Assembly: GCA_003543245.1 (NCBI GenBank)
Contig: DPJB01000012.1
Location: 7,883-15,016 of the forward strand
Reading direction: 5' to 3'
DNA length: 7,134 nt
Source of the DNA: Moraxellaceae bacterium
GTDB lineage: Bacteria; Pseudomonadota; Gammaproteobacteria; Pseudomonadales; Moraxellaceae
Below the pieces are notes generated by a model. The model made no database searches. It saw only the letters and a list, made by a program, of their open reading frames with translations, and was not told where the DNA came from. How positions within the stretch are numbered: the first letter of the stretch is position 1; each line of letters opens with the position of its first letter. A program made the translations under genes and the position numbers. Of the stretch, positions 1 through 6,548 are shown one piece after another.

Positions 1-1133
1 CGTTCATTCCCGAACGCCAGACTATCGCCTGGCGTGAAAAAACCCGCATCTCGATTGCCACCGGCCTGAGCATTCTTGTCACGGGCGCAATCACCAGTGT
101 GTTTCTGGACGGGATGGGCGTGCCGTTGATGGCAATATCCATGGGTGCCTCGGCCGTTCTGCTGTTTGGGGTGCCCGGTAGCCTGCTGGCGCAACCCTGG
201 CCTTTTGTGGGCGGGCATCTGCTGTCGGCGGCAGTCGGCATTCTCTGTGCCCGCTGGGTAGCGGACCCCTGGCTGGCTGCCGGCCTTGCAGTGGGATTGT
301 CCATGGGGGCCATGCTCAGTCTGCGCTGCCTGCACCCGCCAGGCGGTGCCATCACCCTGTTTGTGGTGCTGGGGGGCTCACAGGTGCATGAGCTTGGCTT
401 CCTGTTCCTGCTGGAGCCGCTGGGTATCAATCTGGCCGTCATGCTGCTGCTGGCCCTGCTCATCAATAATGTGCTGCCCGGTCATCGCTACCCCATGCCA
501 CGCCAGACAGGGAACGTACACAAGAGTGCCGATGCCAGTCCGCTCGAGCGTATGGGGCTGACCCAGGACGACATCCAGTCCGGCATGCGCAACATGGGGG
601 TGATGGTGGATGTCTCGTCCGGCGAGCTGGAGGCCATCCTGCGTGGCGCGCAGATGAGCGCGGCCGAGCGCCGTCTGGGCGAAGTCTGCTGTCGCGACAT
701 CATGTCCACCGACATTGTCAGCGTGGAGTACGGGACCCCGCTTGATGAGGCCTGGCGCCTGCTCTACACCCACAAGGTTAACGCCCTCCCGGTGCTGGAC
801 CGCTTCCGGCGCGTGATCGGTATTATCACCCTGATCGACTTCCTGAAGGCGGCCCAGCTCAACAGCCGGGCCAACCTGCGTTCGCGCCTGCGTGAATTCC
901 TGCGGCCCAGCGGCAAGATACACGCCGACAAGGCCGAGGTGGTGGGCCAGATCATGACGAAAGGGGTGCTGCTGGCGCGTGAGGACATGCATATCGTGGC
1001 GCTGATCGAGATGCTGTCGGACCAGGGCATGCACCATATTCCCATCATCAATGCCGACAAGAAGCTCTGTGGCATGGTGACGCAGTCCGACCTGATTGCC
1101 GGGCTGTTCCACGGCGTGCGCCATGACGGCTAG
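1..1133 (+). CDS. HPP-family integral membrane protein with C-terminal CBS domain pair (5' end outside window)
   Basis: The frame is open from base 3 to the TAG at 1131-1133, giving 376 visible codons. The true start lies upstream; the GTG at 99 falls inside the first hydrophobic segment and is not a credible start. The N-terminal half has about four hydrophobic segments (roughly bases 50-470) and the family signature Leu-His-Pro-Pro-Gly-Gly-Ala at about 330-350, as in HPP proteins (PF04982). A soluble half follows with two CBS repeats: about 682-850 (starting near CRDIMST, ending GIITLIDFL) and about 940-1120 (starting GQIMTKG, ending GMVTQSDLI). CBS pairs usually bind adenine nucleotides and gate the attached domain, so ligand-gated membrane transport is a reasonable inference. 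Plant HPP homologues have been linked to nitrite transport; the bacterial substrate is not established. Probably only a few residues are missing. No clear terminator follows before the next gene. Confidence 0.9.
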   Translation, partial: FIPERQTIAWREKTRISIATGLSILVTGAITSVFLDGMGVPLMAISMGASAVLLFGVPGSLLAQPWPFVGGHLLSAAVGILCARWVADPWLAAGLAVGLSMGAMLSLRCLHPPGGAITLFVVLGGSQVHELGFLFLLEPLGINLAVMLLLALLINNVLPGHRYPMPRQTGNVHKSADASPLERMGLTQDDIQSGMRNMGVMVDVSSGELEAILRGAQMSAAERRLGEVCCRDIMSTDIVSVEYGTPLDEAWRLLYTHKVNALPVLDRFRRVIGIITLIDFLKAAQLNSRANLRSRLREFLRPSGKIHADKAEVVGQIMTKGVLLAREDMHIVALIEMLSDQGMHHIPIINADKKLCGMVTQSDLIAGLFHGVRHDG

Positions 1134-1208
1134 CCTTGCCGGACACACCGCAACTACCAGATACCGGTCATGATGCAGTCGATGGCACTATCAGGTGAGT
1201 CCCTGCTT

Positions 1209-1235
1209 TTGGCACACCACGTTTAAGGTTATACT
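1209..1235 (+). promoter_or_regulatory. Putative sigma-70 promoter of the cytochrome c5 gene
   Basis: A good -10 hexamer TATACT lies at 1230-1235. The best -35 match is TTGGCA at 1209-1214, giving a short 15-base spacer; shifting to TTTGGC (1208-1213) gives 16. It sits about 55 bases upstream of the chosen cytochrome start and is followed by a GC-rich leader. The -10 is convincing, the -35 less so. Confidence 0.45.
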
Positions 1236-1236
1236 G

Positions 1237-1267
1237 CGCCCGTCTTTGGGCGGGTGTATCTCCCGCC
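1237..1267 (+). promoter_or_regulatory. Two overlapping, mutually exclusive hairpins in the cytochrome c5 leader
   Basis: CGCCC (1237-1241) can pair with GGGCG (1248-1252). GGCGGG (1249-1254) can pair with CCCGCC (1262-1267) over a 7-base loop. The two stems share bases 1249-1252, so only one can form at a time. They lie just downstream of the predicted -10 and upstream of the ribosome binding site. Pairing is seen directly; any regulatory role is inference. Confidence 0.3.
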
Positions 1268-1290
1268 TGCCGAATTCTGATGAGGTTATC

Positions 1291-1767
1291 GTGAAGAAGA
1301 TCTCCCTGCTGCTTGCTGTGCTCGGGCTTTCTGTCGCTGGTTCTGCCCTGGCGGCCAAGACCACCAAGGATGTCTCTCCCCATGCTCTGGGTGACCGCTC
1401 TGTTTACTCCGAGCGCGCCACCATTGAGCGTATCAAGGCGGTAGGCCGCGTATGTGTGGAAGGCAAGGAGTGTGAAGGTGCACCGGTTGCGGCGGTGGCT
1501 GCAGCGCCAGTGGCCGGTGGCGCTGCCCGTTCCGGCGATGCCGTGTACAACGCCAGCTGCTCCGCCTGCCACGGATCAGGCGCTGCCGGTGCGCCCAAGC
1601 TGGGCGACAAGAGTGCCTGGGGCCCCCGCATTTCCCAAGGCAAGCCCACGCTGTATACCCATGCGCTGGGCGGCATCCGTGCCATGCCGCCCAAGGGCAT
1701 GTGCATGACCTGCTCGGATGACGAGATCAAGGCTGCTGTGGATTACATGGTCGGCAAGGCCAAGTAA
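1291..1767 (+). CDS. Cytochrome c5 family protein, secreted mono-haem c-type cytochrome
   Basis: The protein is 158 residues with a GTG start. This start was chosen because it opens a textbook signal peptide (two lysines, a hydrophobic core, Ala-rich cleavage region near residues 20-22) and has GAGG at 1282-1285, five bases upstream. The in-frame GTG at 1195 would bury the signal peptide behind 32 unlikely residues. The haem attachment motif is CSACH at 90-94 (Cys90, Cys93, His94). The likely axial methionine is Met132 in the AMPPKG loop. It is followed by a second cysteine pair (Cys138, Cys141), which marks the c5 subfamily and is known to form a disulfide in it. Two more cysteines (55 and 61) precede an Ala/Val/Pro-rich linker. 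The expected role is periplasmic electron transfer, probably between respiratory-chain donors and a terminal oxidase or other acceptor. The gene is monocistronic, with its own promoter and terminator. The Pseudomonas aeruginosa counterpart is called cycB. Confidence 0.93.
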   Translation: MKKISLLLAVLGLSVAGSALAAKTTKDVSPHALGDRSVYSERATIERIKAVGRVCVEGKECEGAPVAAVAAAPVAGGAARSGDAVYNASCSACHGSGAAGAPKLGDKSAWGPRISQGKPTLYTHALGGIRAMPPKGMCMTCSDDEIKAAVDYMVGKAK

Positions 1768-1780
1768 TTCTCACGGAGTC

Positions 1781-1808
1781 AAAAAAGGGAGCCTCGGCTC
1801 CCTTTTTT
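1781..1808. terminator. Bidirectional intrinsic terminator between cytochrome c5 and the YkgJ-type gene
   Basis: The arms GGGAGC (1787-1792) and GCTCCC (1797-1802) form a stem with a 4-base loop. It is flanked by AAAAAA (1781-1786) and TTTTTT (1803-1808), so it has a U-tract in either direction. It starts 13 bases after the cytochrome stop and lies about 45 bases past the stop of the convergent - strand gene, so it can end both transcripts. Confidence 0.93.
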
Positions 1809-1853
1809 ATTGTCTGCGATTTGCGGTGTCGTGTTGCTGGAGTTTTCTTGCGA

Positions 1854-2174
1854 TCATGACGGCAGGGGCGGCAGGCCATGCTTTGCCCGTGCCCGCTGGC
1901 ACTGGTCATCACCCTCCTGCACCTCGTGACAGGGGCTGGGCCGGTGCGCATAGATGCTGCAACTCACGCCTTCGCCTATGGTGCCCTGCAGGGCAATGCA
2001 GCGTGGTGCATAGGTGTCGGTGCCTTTCATGCAGCGGCGGCTGGGGGGCAGGGAGTTGGTCAGCCCGGCAGGGATGGTGCCACCGGGACTGTCATCGGCC
2101 TCGGCCCAGTAAAAGCTCACACGGAAAGACGAACAGCAGGCCCCGCACGTGAGGCAGGGACTGTCGTGGCTCAT
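1854..2174 (-). CDS. YkgJ-family cysteine-cluster protein (putative Zn/Fe-binding)
   Basis: The protein is 106 residues, starting at the ATG that overlaps the rep stop codon (ATGA, 2171-2174). AAGGA at 2184-2188 is a ribosome binding site nine bases upstream, inside rep. A longer in-frame start at 2261 would add 29 residues antisense-like in character, before the conserved motif, and is less likely. The defining motif is Cys7-x2-Cys10-x2-Cys13-Cys14, the CxxCxxCC signature of PF03692 (putative zinc- or iron-chelating domain). Cysteines 48, 59, 72, 82 and 92 follow, including the typical CSIYxxRPxxC segment. The family's biochemical role is not established; metal binding is inferred from the cysteines. 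Coupling to rep suggests co-expression but does not by itself show a shared function. Confidence 0.85.
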   Translation of the reverse strand: MSHDSPCLTCGACCSSFRVSFYWAEADDSPGGTIPAGLTNSLPPSRRCMKGTDTYAPRCIALQGTIGEGVSCSIYAHRPSPCHEVQEGDDQCQRARAKHGLPPLPS

Positions 2175-4177
2175 TTGAACAGGTCCTTCAGGCCGGCGAG
2201 GTGGGCGTGCCCCAGCGCCTTTTTTTCTTCCGGCGTGCGGTTGCTGGTTTTGCCTTCCCATTCAATGTCATCGCTGGGCAGTTCATCCAGAAAACGGCTG
2301 GGTGTGGTCGGCAGGTTTTCGCCACCGGATTTGCGTTTCTGTGCCAGCGTGAGCGTCAGTGTCTTGCGTGCACGCGTGATGCCCACATACATCAGGCGAC
2401 GTTCTTCCTCGATGGTTTCGGCCTGGATGCTGTTGCGGTGCGGCAGCAGTTCTTCTTCCAGTCCCATGATGTAGGTGTGTGGAAACTCCAGTCCCTTGGC
2501 AGCATGCAGGGTCATCAGTTGCACGCGGTCGGAGTCGTCTTCCTCGGCCTGCTGTTCGAGCAGGTCCATCAACACCAGCTTGCGAATGACGGTCTCGATG
2601 TTCTTGTCGTCTTCGTCATCCTGCTTGTCAGCCATGCGCTGGATGCTGGCGAGAAATGTCTGCACGTTCTCGATGCGTTTCTCGGCGGCCGCCGGGGTGC
2701 CGGAGGTGTCGCGCAGGTGATCGTCGTAACCGATGTCGATCAGCATCTGGCGAATGGCGTTGAGGCTGTCGCCCTCGACCACTTTCTCGGCGGTTTCCAT
2801 CATCCAGTGATGAAAGTCCTGCAGATGGCCCAGCTGCCGGTCATTCAGGTGCAGGCCCAGACCCATTTCATCACAGGCTGCAAACATCGAGCTGCCGCGC
2901 TGTTGCGAGTAGCTGCCGAGTTTTTCCAGTGTGGATGGGCCAATCTCGCGCTTGGGGGTATTCACCACGCGCAGGAAGGCATTGTCGTCATCGGGATTGA
3001 TGATGAGGCGCAGGTATCCCATTACGTCCTTGATCTCGGCGCGCGAGAAAAACGACTGGCCGCCGGATACCTTGTAGGGAATCTGGAACTCACGAAGCTT
3101 GGTTTCCAGAATGCGTGACTGGAAGTTGCCGCGATAGAGCACGGCAAAATCACGGAACTCGGTGCGGTGCATCATCTTGTGGTTGAGGATGTCGGTGGCG
3201 ACACGCTCGGCCTCGGCATCTTCGTTGGCACAGGTCAGAATGCGGATGGGATCACCCATGCCGAGCTGGCTCCACAGCTTCTTTTCAAACGCATGCGGAT
3301 TGTTGGCGATGACAGCGTTGGCGGCTTTCAGGATTCGGCCGGTGGAGCGGTAGTTCTGCTCGAGTTTCACCACGGTAATGCTGGGGAAGTCCTTGGTCAG
3401 CTCGACCAGGTTTTCCGGGCGGGCACCGCGCCAGGCATAAATGGACTGGTCATCGTCGCCCACGGCGGTGAGTGCACCGCGTGAACCGACCAGCAGTTTC
3501 ACCAGTAGGTACTGTGCCGAGTTGGTGTCCTGGTATTCATCCACCAGCAGATAGTGCACACGGTTCTGCCACCGTTCGCGCAATTCCTGGTTGTCGCGAA
3601 AACCGATGGTGGGCAGCAGGATGAGATCATCAAAGTCCACGGCATTGTAGGCGCGCAGGTGACGGTTGTAGACCTCGTAGATTTTTGCCGCGAGCAGCTC
3701 GCCATCGTTCTCGGCGGTGTTGACGGCTTCTTCCGGACTGGTCAGCTGGTTCTTGAATTGGGAGATCAGGTTGCGGATGAGGTCAATCTTGTCACTGGCA
3801 TTTTCGCGGTGGAGCAGTTCGCCAATGAGCGCCTTGGAGTCGTCGGCATCAAAAATGGAAAAGCCTTTCTTGAGGCCGAAGTGTTCCATCTCGCGGCGCA
3901 GGATGTTGAGGCCGAGATTGTGGAACGTGGACACGGTGAGTCCACGGGCTTCGGCGCCCTGCACCAGCTTGCCGGCACGCTCCTTCATTTCGCGGGCGGC
4001 CTTGTTGGTAAAGGTCACGGCGACAATCTTTGATGCGGAGATGCCGCATTCCTGGATCAGGTAGGCAATCTTCTTCGTGATCACCGAGGTCTTGCCGGAG
4101 CCGGCGCCGGCGAGCACGAGCAGGGGGCCACTGATGTGGCGGACGGCTTCGCGCTGGCGGGGATTGAGATCGTTCAC
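2171..4177 (-). CDS. rep: ATP-dependent DNA helicase Rep (superfamily 1, UvrD-like)
   Basis: The product is 668 residues, against about 673 for E. coli Rep. The GTG start was chosen because the protein then begins VNDLNPRQREAV, matching the Rep N-terminus; the open frame to 4345 adds 56 non-homologous residues. Visible SF1A motifs are Walker A AGAGSGKT (23-30, Lys29), motif Ia around TFTNKAAREMK (55-65), DEYQDT (213-218), motif III DDDQSIYAWRG (241-251), motif IV QNYRS (274-278), motif V LMTLHAAKGLEF (554-565) and motif VI EERRLMYVGITRAR (591-604). Segments such as FSRAEIKDVMGYLR and NTPKREIGP follow Rep rather than UvrD, and the C-terminal HAHLAGLKDL echoes the E. coli Rep tail. It should unwind DNA 3'-5', clear protein roadblocks ahead of forks and help replication restart. 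It is followed directly by the YkgJ-type gene with a 4-base overlap. I see no strong ribosome binding site, only a weak GGAAA about 12 bases upstream. Confidence 0.96.
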   Translation of the reverse strand: MNDLNPRQREAVRHISGPLLVLAGAGSGKTSVITKKIAYLIQECGISASKIVAVTFTNKAAREMKERAGKLVQGAEARGLTVSTFHNLGLNILRREMEHFGLKKGFSIFDADDSKALIGELLHRENASDKIDLIRNLISQFKNQLTSPEEAVNTAENDGELLAAKIYEVYNRHLRAYNAVDFDDLILLPTIGFRDNQELRERWQNRVHYLLVDEYQDTNSAQYLLVKLLVGSRGALTAVGDDDQSIYAWRGARPENLVELTKDFPSITVVKLEQNYRSTGRILKAANAVIANNPHAFEKKLWSQLGMGDPIRILTCANEDAEAERVATDILNHKMMHRTEFRDFAVLYRGNFQSRILETKLREFQIPYKVSGGQSFFSRAEIKDVMGYLRLIINPDDDNAFLRVVNTPKREIGPSTLEKLGSYSQQRGSSMFAACDEMGLGLHLNDRQLGHLQDFHHWMMETAEKVVEGDSLNAIRQMLIDIGYDDHLRDTSGTPAAAEKRIENVQTFLASIQRMADKQDDEDDKNIETVIRKLVLMDLLEQQAEEDDSDRVQLMTLHAAKGLEFPHTYIMGLEEELLPHRNSIQAETIEEERRLMYVGITRARKTLTLTLAQKRKSGGENLPTTPSRFLDELPSDDIEWEGKTSNRTPEEKKALGHAHLAGLKDLFK

Positions 4178-4283
4178 GGCTCGGGGTTTCCAGGATGACG
4201 GCAGGGCACGGGGTAACGGAGGCCGCGACAATCGGTCGCAGCGCAAAAAGCAGATAAGCGTTCTACACTTGTATTCGCCGTGC

Positions 4284-4357
4284 ACGCCCCCGTGGCTTCT
4301 GGCCATTCGCACGGTTCTGCCAGCGCCCTCGTCGTCCGACCGCAACGACGGGGGCGT
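4284..4357. repeat. 10-bp perfect inverted repeat enclosing two competing local hairpins
   Basis: ACGCCCCCGT (4284-4293) is exactly complementary to ACGGGGGCGT (4348-4357) across 54 bases. Each arm also overlaps a shorter local stem: CCGTG (4290-4294) with CACGG (4310-4314), and CGTCGT (4330-4335) with ACGACG (4345-4350). The long-range stem and the local hairpins therefore compete. On the + strand the right arm is followed by a moderately T-rich TTGCTTTTC. It may be an RNA leader of rep, a small RNA, or a DNA structure; the sequence does not decide. Confidence 0.5.
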
Positions 4358-4424
4358 TTGCTTTTCGGGGGAGCGATTCTAGCGACTTCGGACCCGAACG
4401 GCAGCACGGATGGACGGATTGCCC

Positions 4425-4461
4425 AAAAAAATGACCCCGGAGGGAACGGAACCTGCCGGGG
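4425..4461 (-). terminator. Intrinsic terminator of the paralogue operon, downstream of copy A
   Basis: Read on the - strand, CCCCGG (4461-4456) pairs with CCGGGG (4440-4435) over a 15-base loop. It is followed after three bases by seven consecutive T residues (4431-4425). It lies about 40 bases past the copy A stop codon, so the operon ends here and rep is probably transcribed separately. Confidence 0.85.
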
Positions 4462-4502
4462 CCAAGAGGGTGAAGCATGTCGCCATGTGTCCGGCGCTTG
4501 AA

Positions 4503-5597
4503 TCAGGTTGGCACGGGCTCCGCACCTCCATTGGTCTTGCGGGGCCTGGCGCCGGCCTTGCTGCCGGTTGTGGCTTTGGCGGTCGGCTTGTCCAGAGATT
4601 TCAGTTTTACGGCCTTGGGTGCCGGAGAGGCCTTGGTAACGGTCCTGGCCTTGGCCGACGACTTGGCGGCGACTGGCTGACGCGGGCGGGCTGTCCTGGC
4701 GGGTGCTGCCGGCGCGGGAGCAGGTACCGGCTCCACGACGGCAGCAGCGGCCACGGTCTTCTTGCCGACCGCCGCGTCGTCCAGGTTCAGGGCCCGCTTC
4801 CACTTTTCCAGCACGGCACGGTTGTCGTGCTGCCAGGGATGAAAGTCTGGGCGGTAATACTGCAGGTAGGATGGAATCAACTTGCGGAAGTGGCCCTTGC
4901 GTCCCCACATCCGGTCCAGCCCCTTCAGCCATATGCGCACATCAAACAGTTTGCCGTCGGCTTTGAGCAGGCGGGCCTGGAACCAGGTGGTGTGCATGAT
5001 GAAGAAAAAGGTGGTGATGGCCATCGCACGGATGCGCAGGCGGTAGTCACCAACAAGGTCCTGATAGACATCAAAGGCGACACCCTTGTGTTCGCTTTCT
5101 TCCACGGCATGCCACAGCCACAGATTCATCATCGATGGATCAAACTTTTCGAAGATGTCCGGTTCGGTGAGCATCTGCTCGGCGAGAATGGCGGTGAAAT
5201 GCTCCAGCGCGCAGGTGATGGCCAGCTGGCGTTCAGGTGACATCTTGTCCTTGATGAAGGCCATGCGCTGGCGCGCAAAGTTTTCGATGAAACCAAGGTC
5301 AATGCCGTGCTGGCGGGCATATTCGTTGTAGTGACTGTGCTCCTTGGCATGCATGGCTTCCTGGCCGATGAATGCACTCACCTGCTGCCGGAGGACCGGA
5401 TCGGTAATGCGGTTCTGGAAGTGGCGCACGCTGTGCACGAAGAAACGCTCACCCTCGGGAAACGTCGCCGACAGTGCATTGAGCAAATGTGTGAAGTGCG
5501 GGTCTTTGTCGGCCCAGTAGCGTGGCACGTTGCTGAATTCAAAATCCATGCGGCGTACGGTGATGCCGGCATCCGGGTAGGACTGGTGTGCGTTCAT
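4503..5597 (-). CDS. COG3687/PF10118 'metal-dependent hydrolase' family protein, copy A, with basic Ala/Lys/Pro-rich tail
   Basis: The protein is 364 residues. The ATG overlaps the stop of copy B (ATGA, 5594-5597) and has a strong GGAGG at 5605-5609, seven bases upstream. Residues 15-270 are the conserved family domain beginning RRMDFEF. Acidic and histidine residues fit a ferritin-like di-iron arrangement: Glu50 in FPEGERFF, Glu80xxHis83 in GQEAMHAKEH, Glu132 in LEHFTA and Glu167xxHis170 in HAVEESEH. A hydrophobic segment lies at 191-206, and a conserved DFHP (251-254) near the domain end. From about 275 to 364 the protein becomes low-complexity, rich in Ala, Lys, Pro, Thr and Arg, resembling histone-H1-like or AlgP-like tails; copies B and C lack it. 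The reaction and substrate are unknown. 'Hydrolase' is a family label, and an oxidative di-iron role is inference. Confidence 0.88.
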   Translation of the reverse strand: MNAHQSYPDAGITVRRMDFEFSNVPRYWADKDPHFTHLLNALSATFPEGERFFVHSVRHFQNRITDPVLRQQVSAFIGQEAMHAKEHSHYNEYARQHGIDLGFIENFARQRMAFIKDKMSPERQLAITCALEHFTAILAEQMLTEPDIFEKFDPSMMNLWLWHAVEESEHKGVAFDVYQDLVGDYRLRIRAMAITTFFFIMHTTWFQARLLKADGKLFDVRIWLKGLDRMWGRKGHFRKLIPSYLQYYRPDFHPWQHDNRAVLEKWKRALNLDDAAVGKKTVAAAAVVEPVPAPAPAAPARTARPRQPVAAKSSAKARTVTKASPAPKAVKLKSLDKPTAKATTGSKAGARPRKTNGGAEPVPT

Positions 5598-6460
5598 ACG
5601 ATTGCCTCCAGCAGTTCTGGACGATTCAGCATGGTGGCCAGTTTCCGCAGCCCTGCATCACGCAATGCGCGGCTGTCGCGCTGGTTGGGATGGAAGTCGC
5701 GCTTGTAGTACGAAAGATAGGCCGGGCCCAGTTTGCGCAGGAAGCCGTTCTTGCCCATCAGCCATTTCATGCCGCCGGCAATCGACTTCCAGTCGGTCTT
5801 GTCGTTCATGGCGGCGCGCAGCTGGAAGTAATGGAAAATCTGGAAGCCGACAAACTCGACGGTCGTGGCGGCCATTTCGCTGGTGCGCACCCAGTAGTTG
5901 TTGACCTGGTCCTGGTACACGTCAAAGGCGACGGCCTTGTGTTCGCTTTCTTCCACGGCATGCCACAACCACAGCGGCAACAGGCGTTCATCCATGCCTT
6001 CAAAGTATTCCGGGTTTTCCAGAATGGTTTCGGCGAGCATGGCGGTGAAATGTTCCAGCGCGCAGGTCTTGGCGAGCTGGCGTGCCGGTGACAGTTTCTT
6101 GCCCTGCCACTTGAGGCCGTTCAGTACAAACTCTTCCACTTTCCGCGTGGGCAGTCCCTTTTTCTGCATGAGCGCATTGAAGTGCTCATGCTCGTTGCCG
6201 TGATGCGCTTCCTGACCGATGAAGCCTTTCACTTCCTCGCGCAACACAGGGTTGGTGATGCCGGGCTGGTAGTGGCGCACCGAGCGCACAAAGAAGCGCT
6301 CGCCTTCCGGGAAGGTGCAGGAGAGCGAGGTCAGCAGGATCGACTTGAACTGGTCGCCCGCAAACCAGTATGTAGGAATGCTGTCATCAAACCTGAAATC
6401 CATGCGTCGTGGCTGGATCTCGCTGTTGTTGATGCGCTTCACATTGGTCTTGGCATTCAT
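5594..6460 (-). CDS. COG3687/PF10118 'metal-dependent hydrolase' family protein, copy B
   Basis: The protein is 288 residues from the ATG at 6458-6460, with AGGAG at 6471-6475 ten bases upstream. The frame stays open to 6583, but those 41 extra residues cross two inverted repeats and have no counterpart in copy A. From RRMDFRF (18-24) it aligns with copy A along the whole domain, at roughly half the positions by eye. The putative metal residues are kept: Glu54 in FPEGERFF, Glu84xxHis87, Glu136 in ALEHFTA and Glu171xxHis174 in HAVEESEH. DFHP is at 255-258. It ends about 30 residues after that with no basic tail. It is co-transcribed with copy A through the ATGA overlap, and probably also read from copy C. 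The function is not known. Divergence from copy A argues for an old duplication with distinct roles rather than gene dosage. Confidence 0.88.
   Translation of the reverse strand: MNAKTNVKRINNSEIQPRRMDFRFDDSIPTYWFAGDQFKSILLTSLSCTFPEGERFFVRSVRHYQPGITNPVLREEVKGFIGQEAHHGNEHEHFNALMQKKGLPTRKVEEFVLNGLKWQGKKLSPARQLAKTCALEHFTAMLAETILENPEYFEGMDERLLPLWLWHAVEESEHKAVAFDVYQDQVNNYWVRTSEMAATTVEFVGFQIFHYFQLRAAMNDKTDWKSIAGGMKWLMGKNGFLRKLGPAYLSYYKRDFHPNQRDSRALRDAGLRKLATMLNRPELLEAIV
5605..5609 (-). promoter_or_regulatory. Strong ribosome binding site of copy A inside the 3' end of copy B
   Basis: GGAGG on the - strand, seven bases before the copy A ATG, lies within the last codons of copy B. Together with the ATGA overlap this fixes the copy A start and suggests translational coupling. 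Confidence 0.8.
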
Positions 6461-6473
6461 GGCGAAGGGACTC

Positions 6474-6492
6474 CTGGTCACGTTATGACCAG
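6474..6492 (-). promoter_or_regulatory. Perfect 7-bp dyad overlapping the copy B ribosome binding site
   Basis: On the - strand CTGGTCA is followed by a 5-base spacer TAACG and then TGACCAG, a perfect 19-base dyad. Its end overlaps the first bases of the AGGAG (6475-6471) used by copy B, and a weak -10-like CATAAC lies within it. It could be an operator for a dimeric repressor or an RNA hairpin that limits ribosome access. The dyad is seen directly; its function is inferred. Confidence 0.5.
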
Positions 6493-6548
6493 AGTATTCC
6501 TGCTGAGTAGGGCGAGAGGTTAGGCCGTACGGTGCCAATTTACTGTCA

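Larger units (their letters stand above)
4178..4502. other. 325-base gene-free stretch upstream of rep
   Basis: I find no convincing gene on either strand here. It should contain the rep promoter on the - strand, but no good -35/-10 pair is visible; TTATCT on the - strand near 4255 is the best -10-like element and lacks a -35. Other content is a small 5-bp hairpin GCGAC/GTCGC (4225-4229 with 4235-4239) in the presumed rep leader, a larger inverted repeat (4284-4357) and the terminator of the copy A gene (4425-4461). Confidence 0.6.

Noticed and set aside
378..1148. 256-codon open frame antisense to the HPP-CBS gene
   Set aside because: It lies wholly opposite a gene with clear domains and has a His/Gln-rich shadow composition with no recognisable motif.
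1195..1290. Upstream GTG start for cytochrome c5
   Set aside because: It lies before the predicted promoter -10 and would hide a clear signal peptide.
2201..3118. 305-codon + strand frame opposite rep
   Set aside because: Antisense shadow of conserved helicase sequence; no ribosome binding site or domain of its own.
4178..4345. Upstream extension of rep to 4345
   Set aside because: The extra 56 residues resemble no Rep N-terminus and cross the inverted repeat; homology begins at the GTG at 4177.
4410..5240. 276-codon + strand frame opposite copy A, crossing the terminator
   Set aside because: It begins within the - strand terminator and mirrors the copy A coding region; it has a Gly-rich shadow composition.
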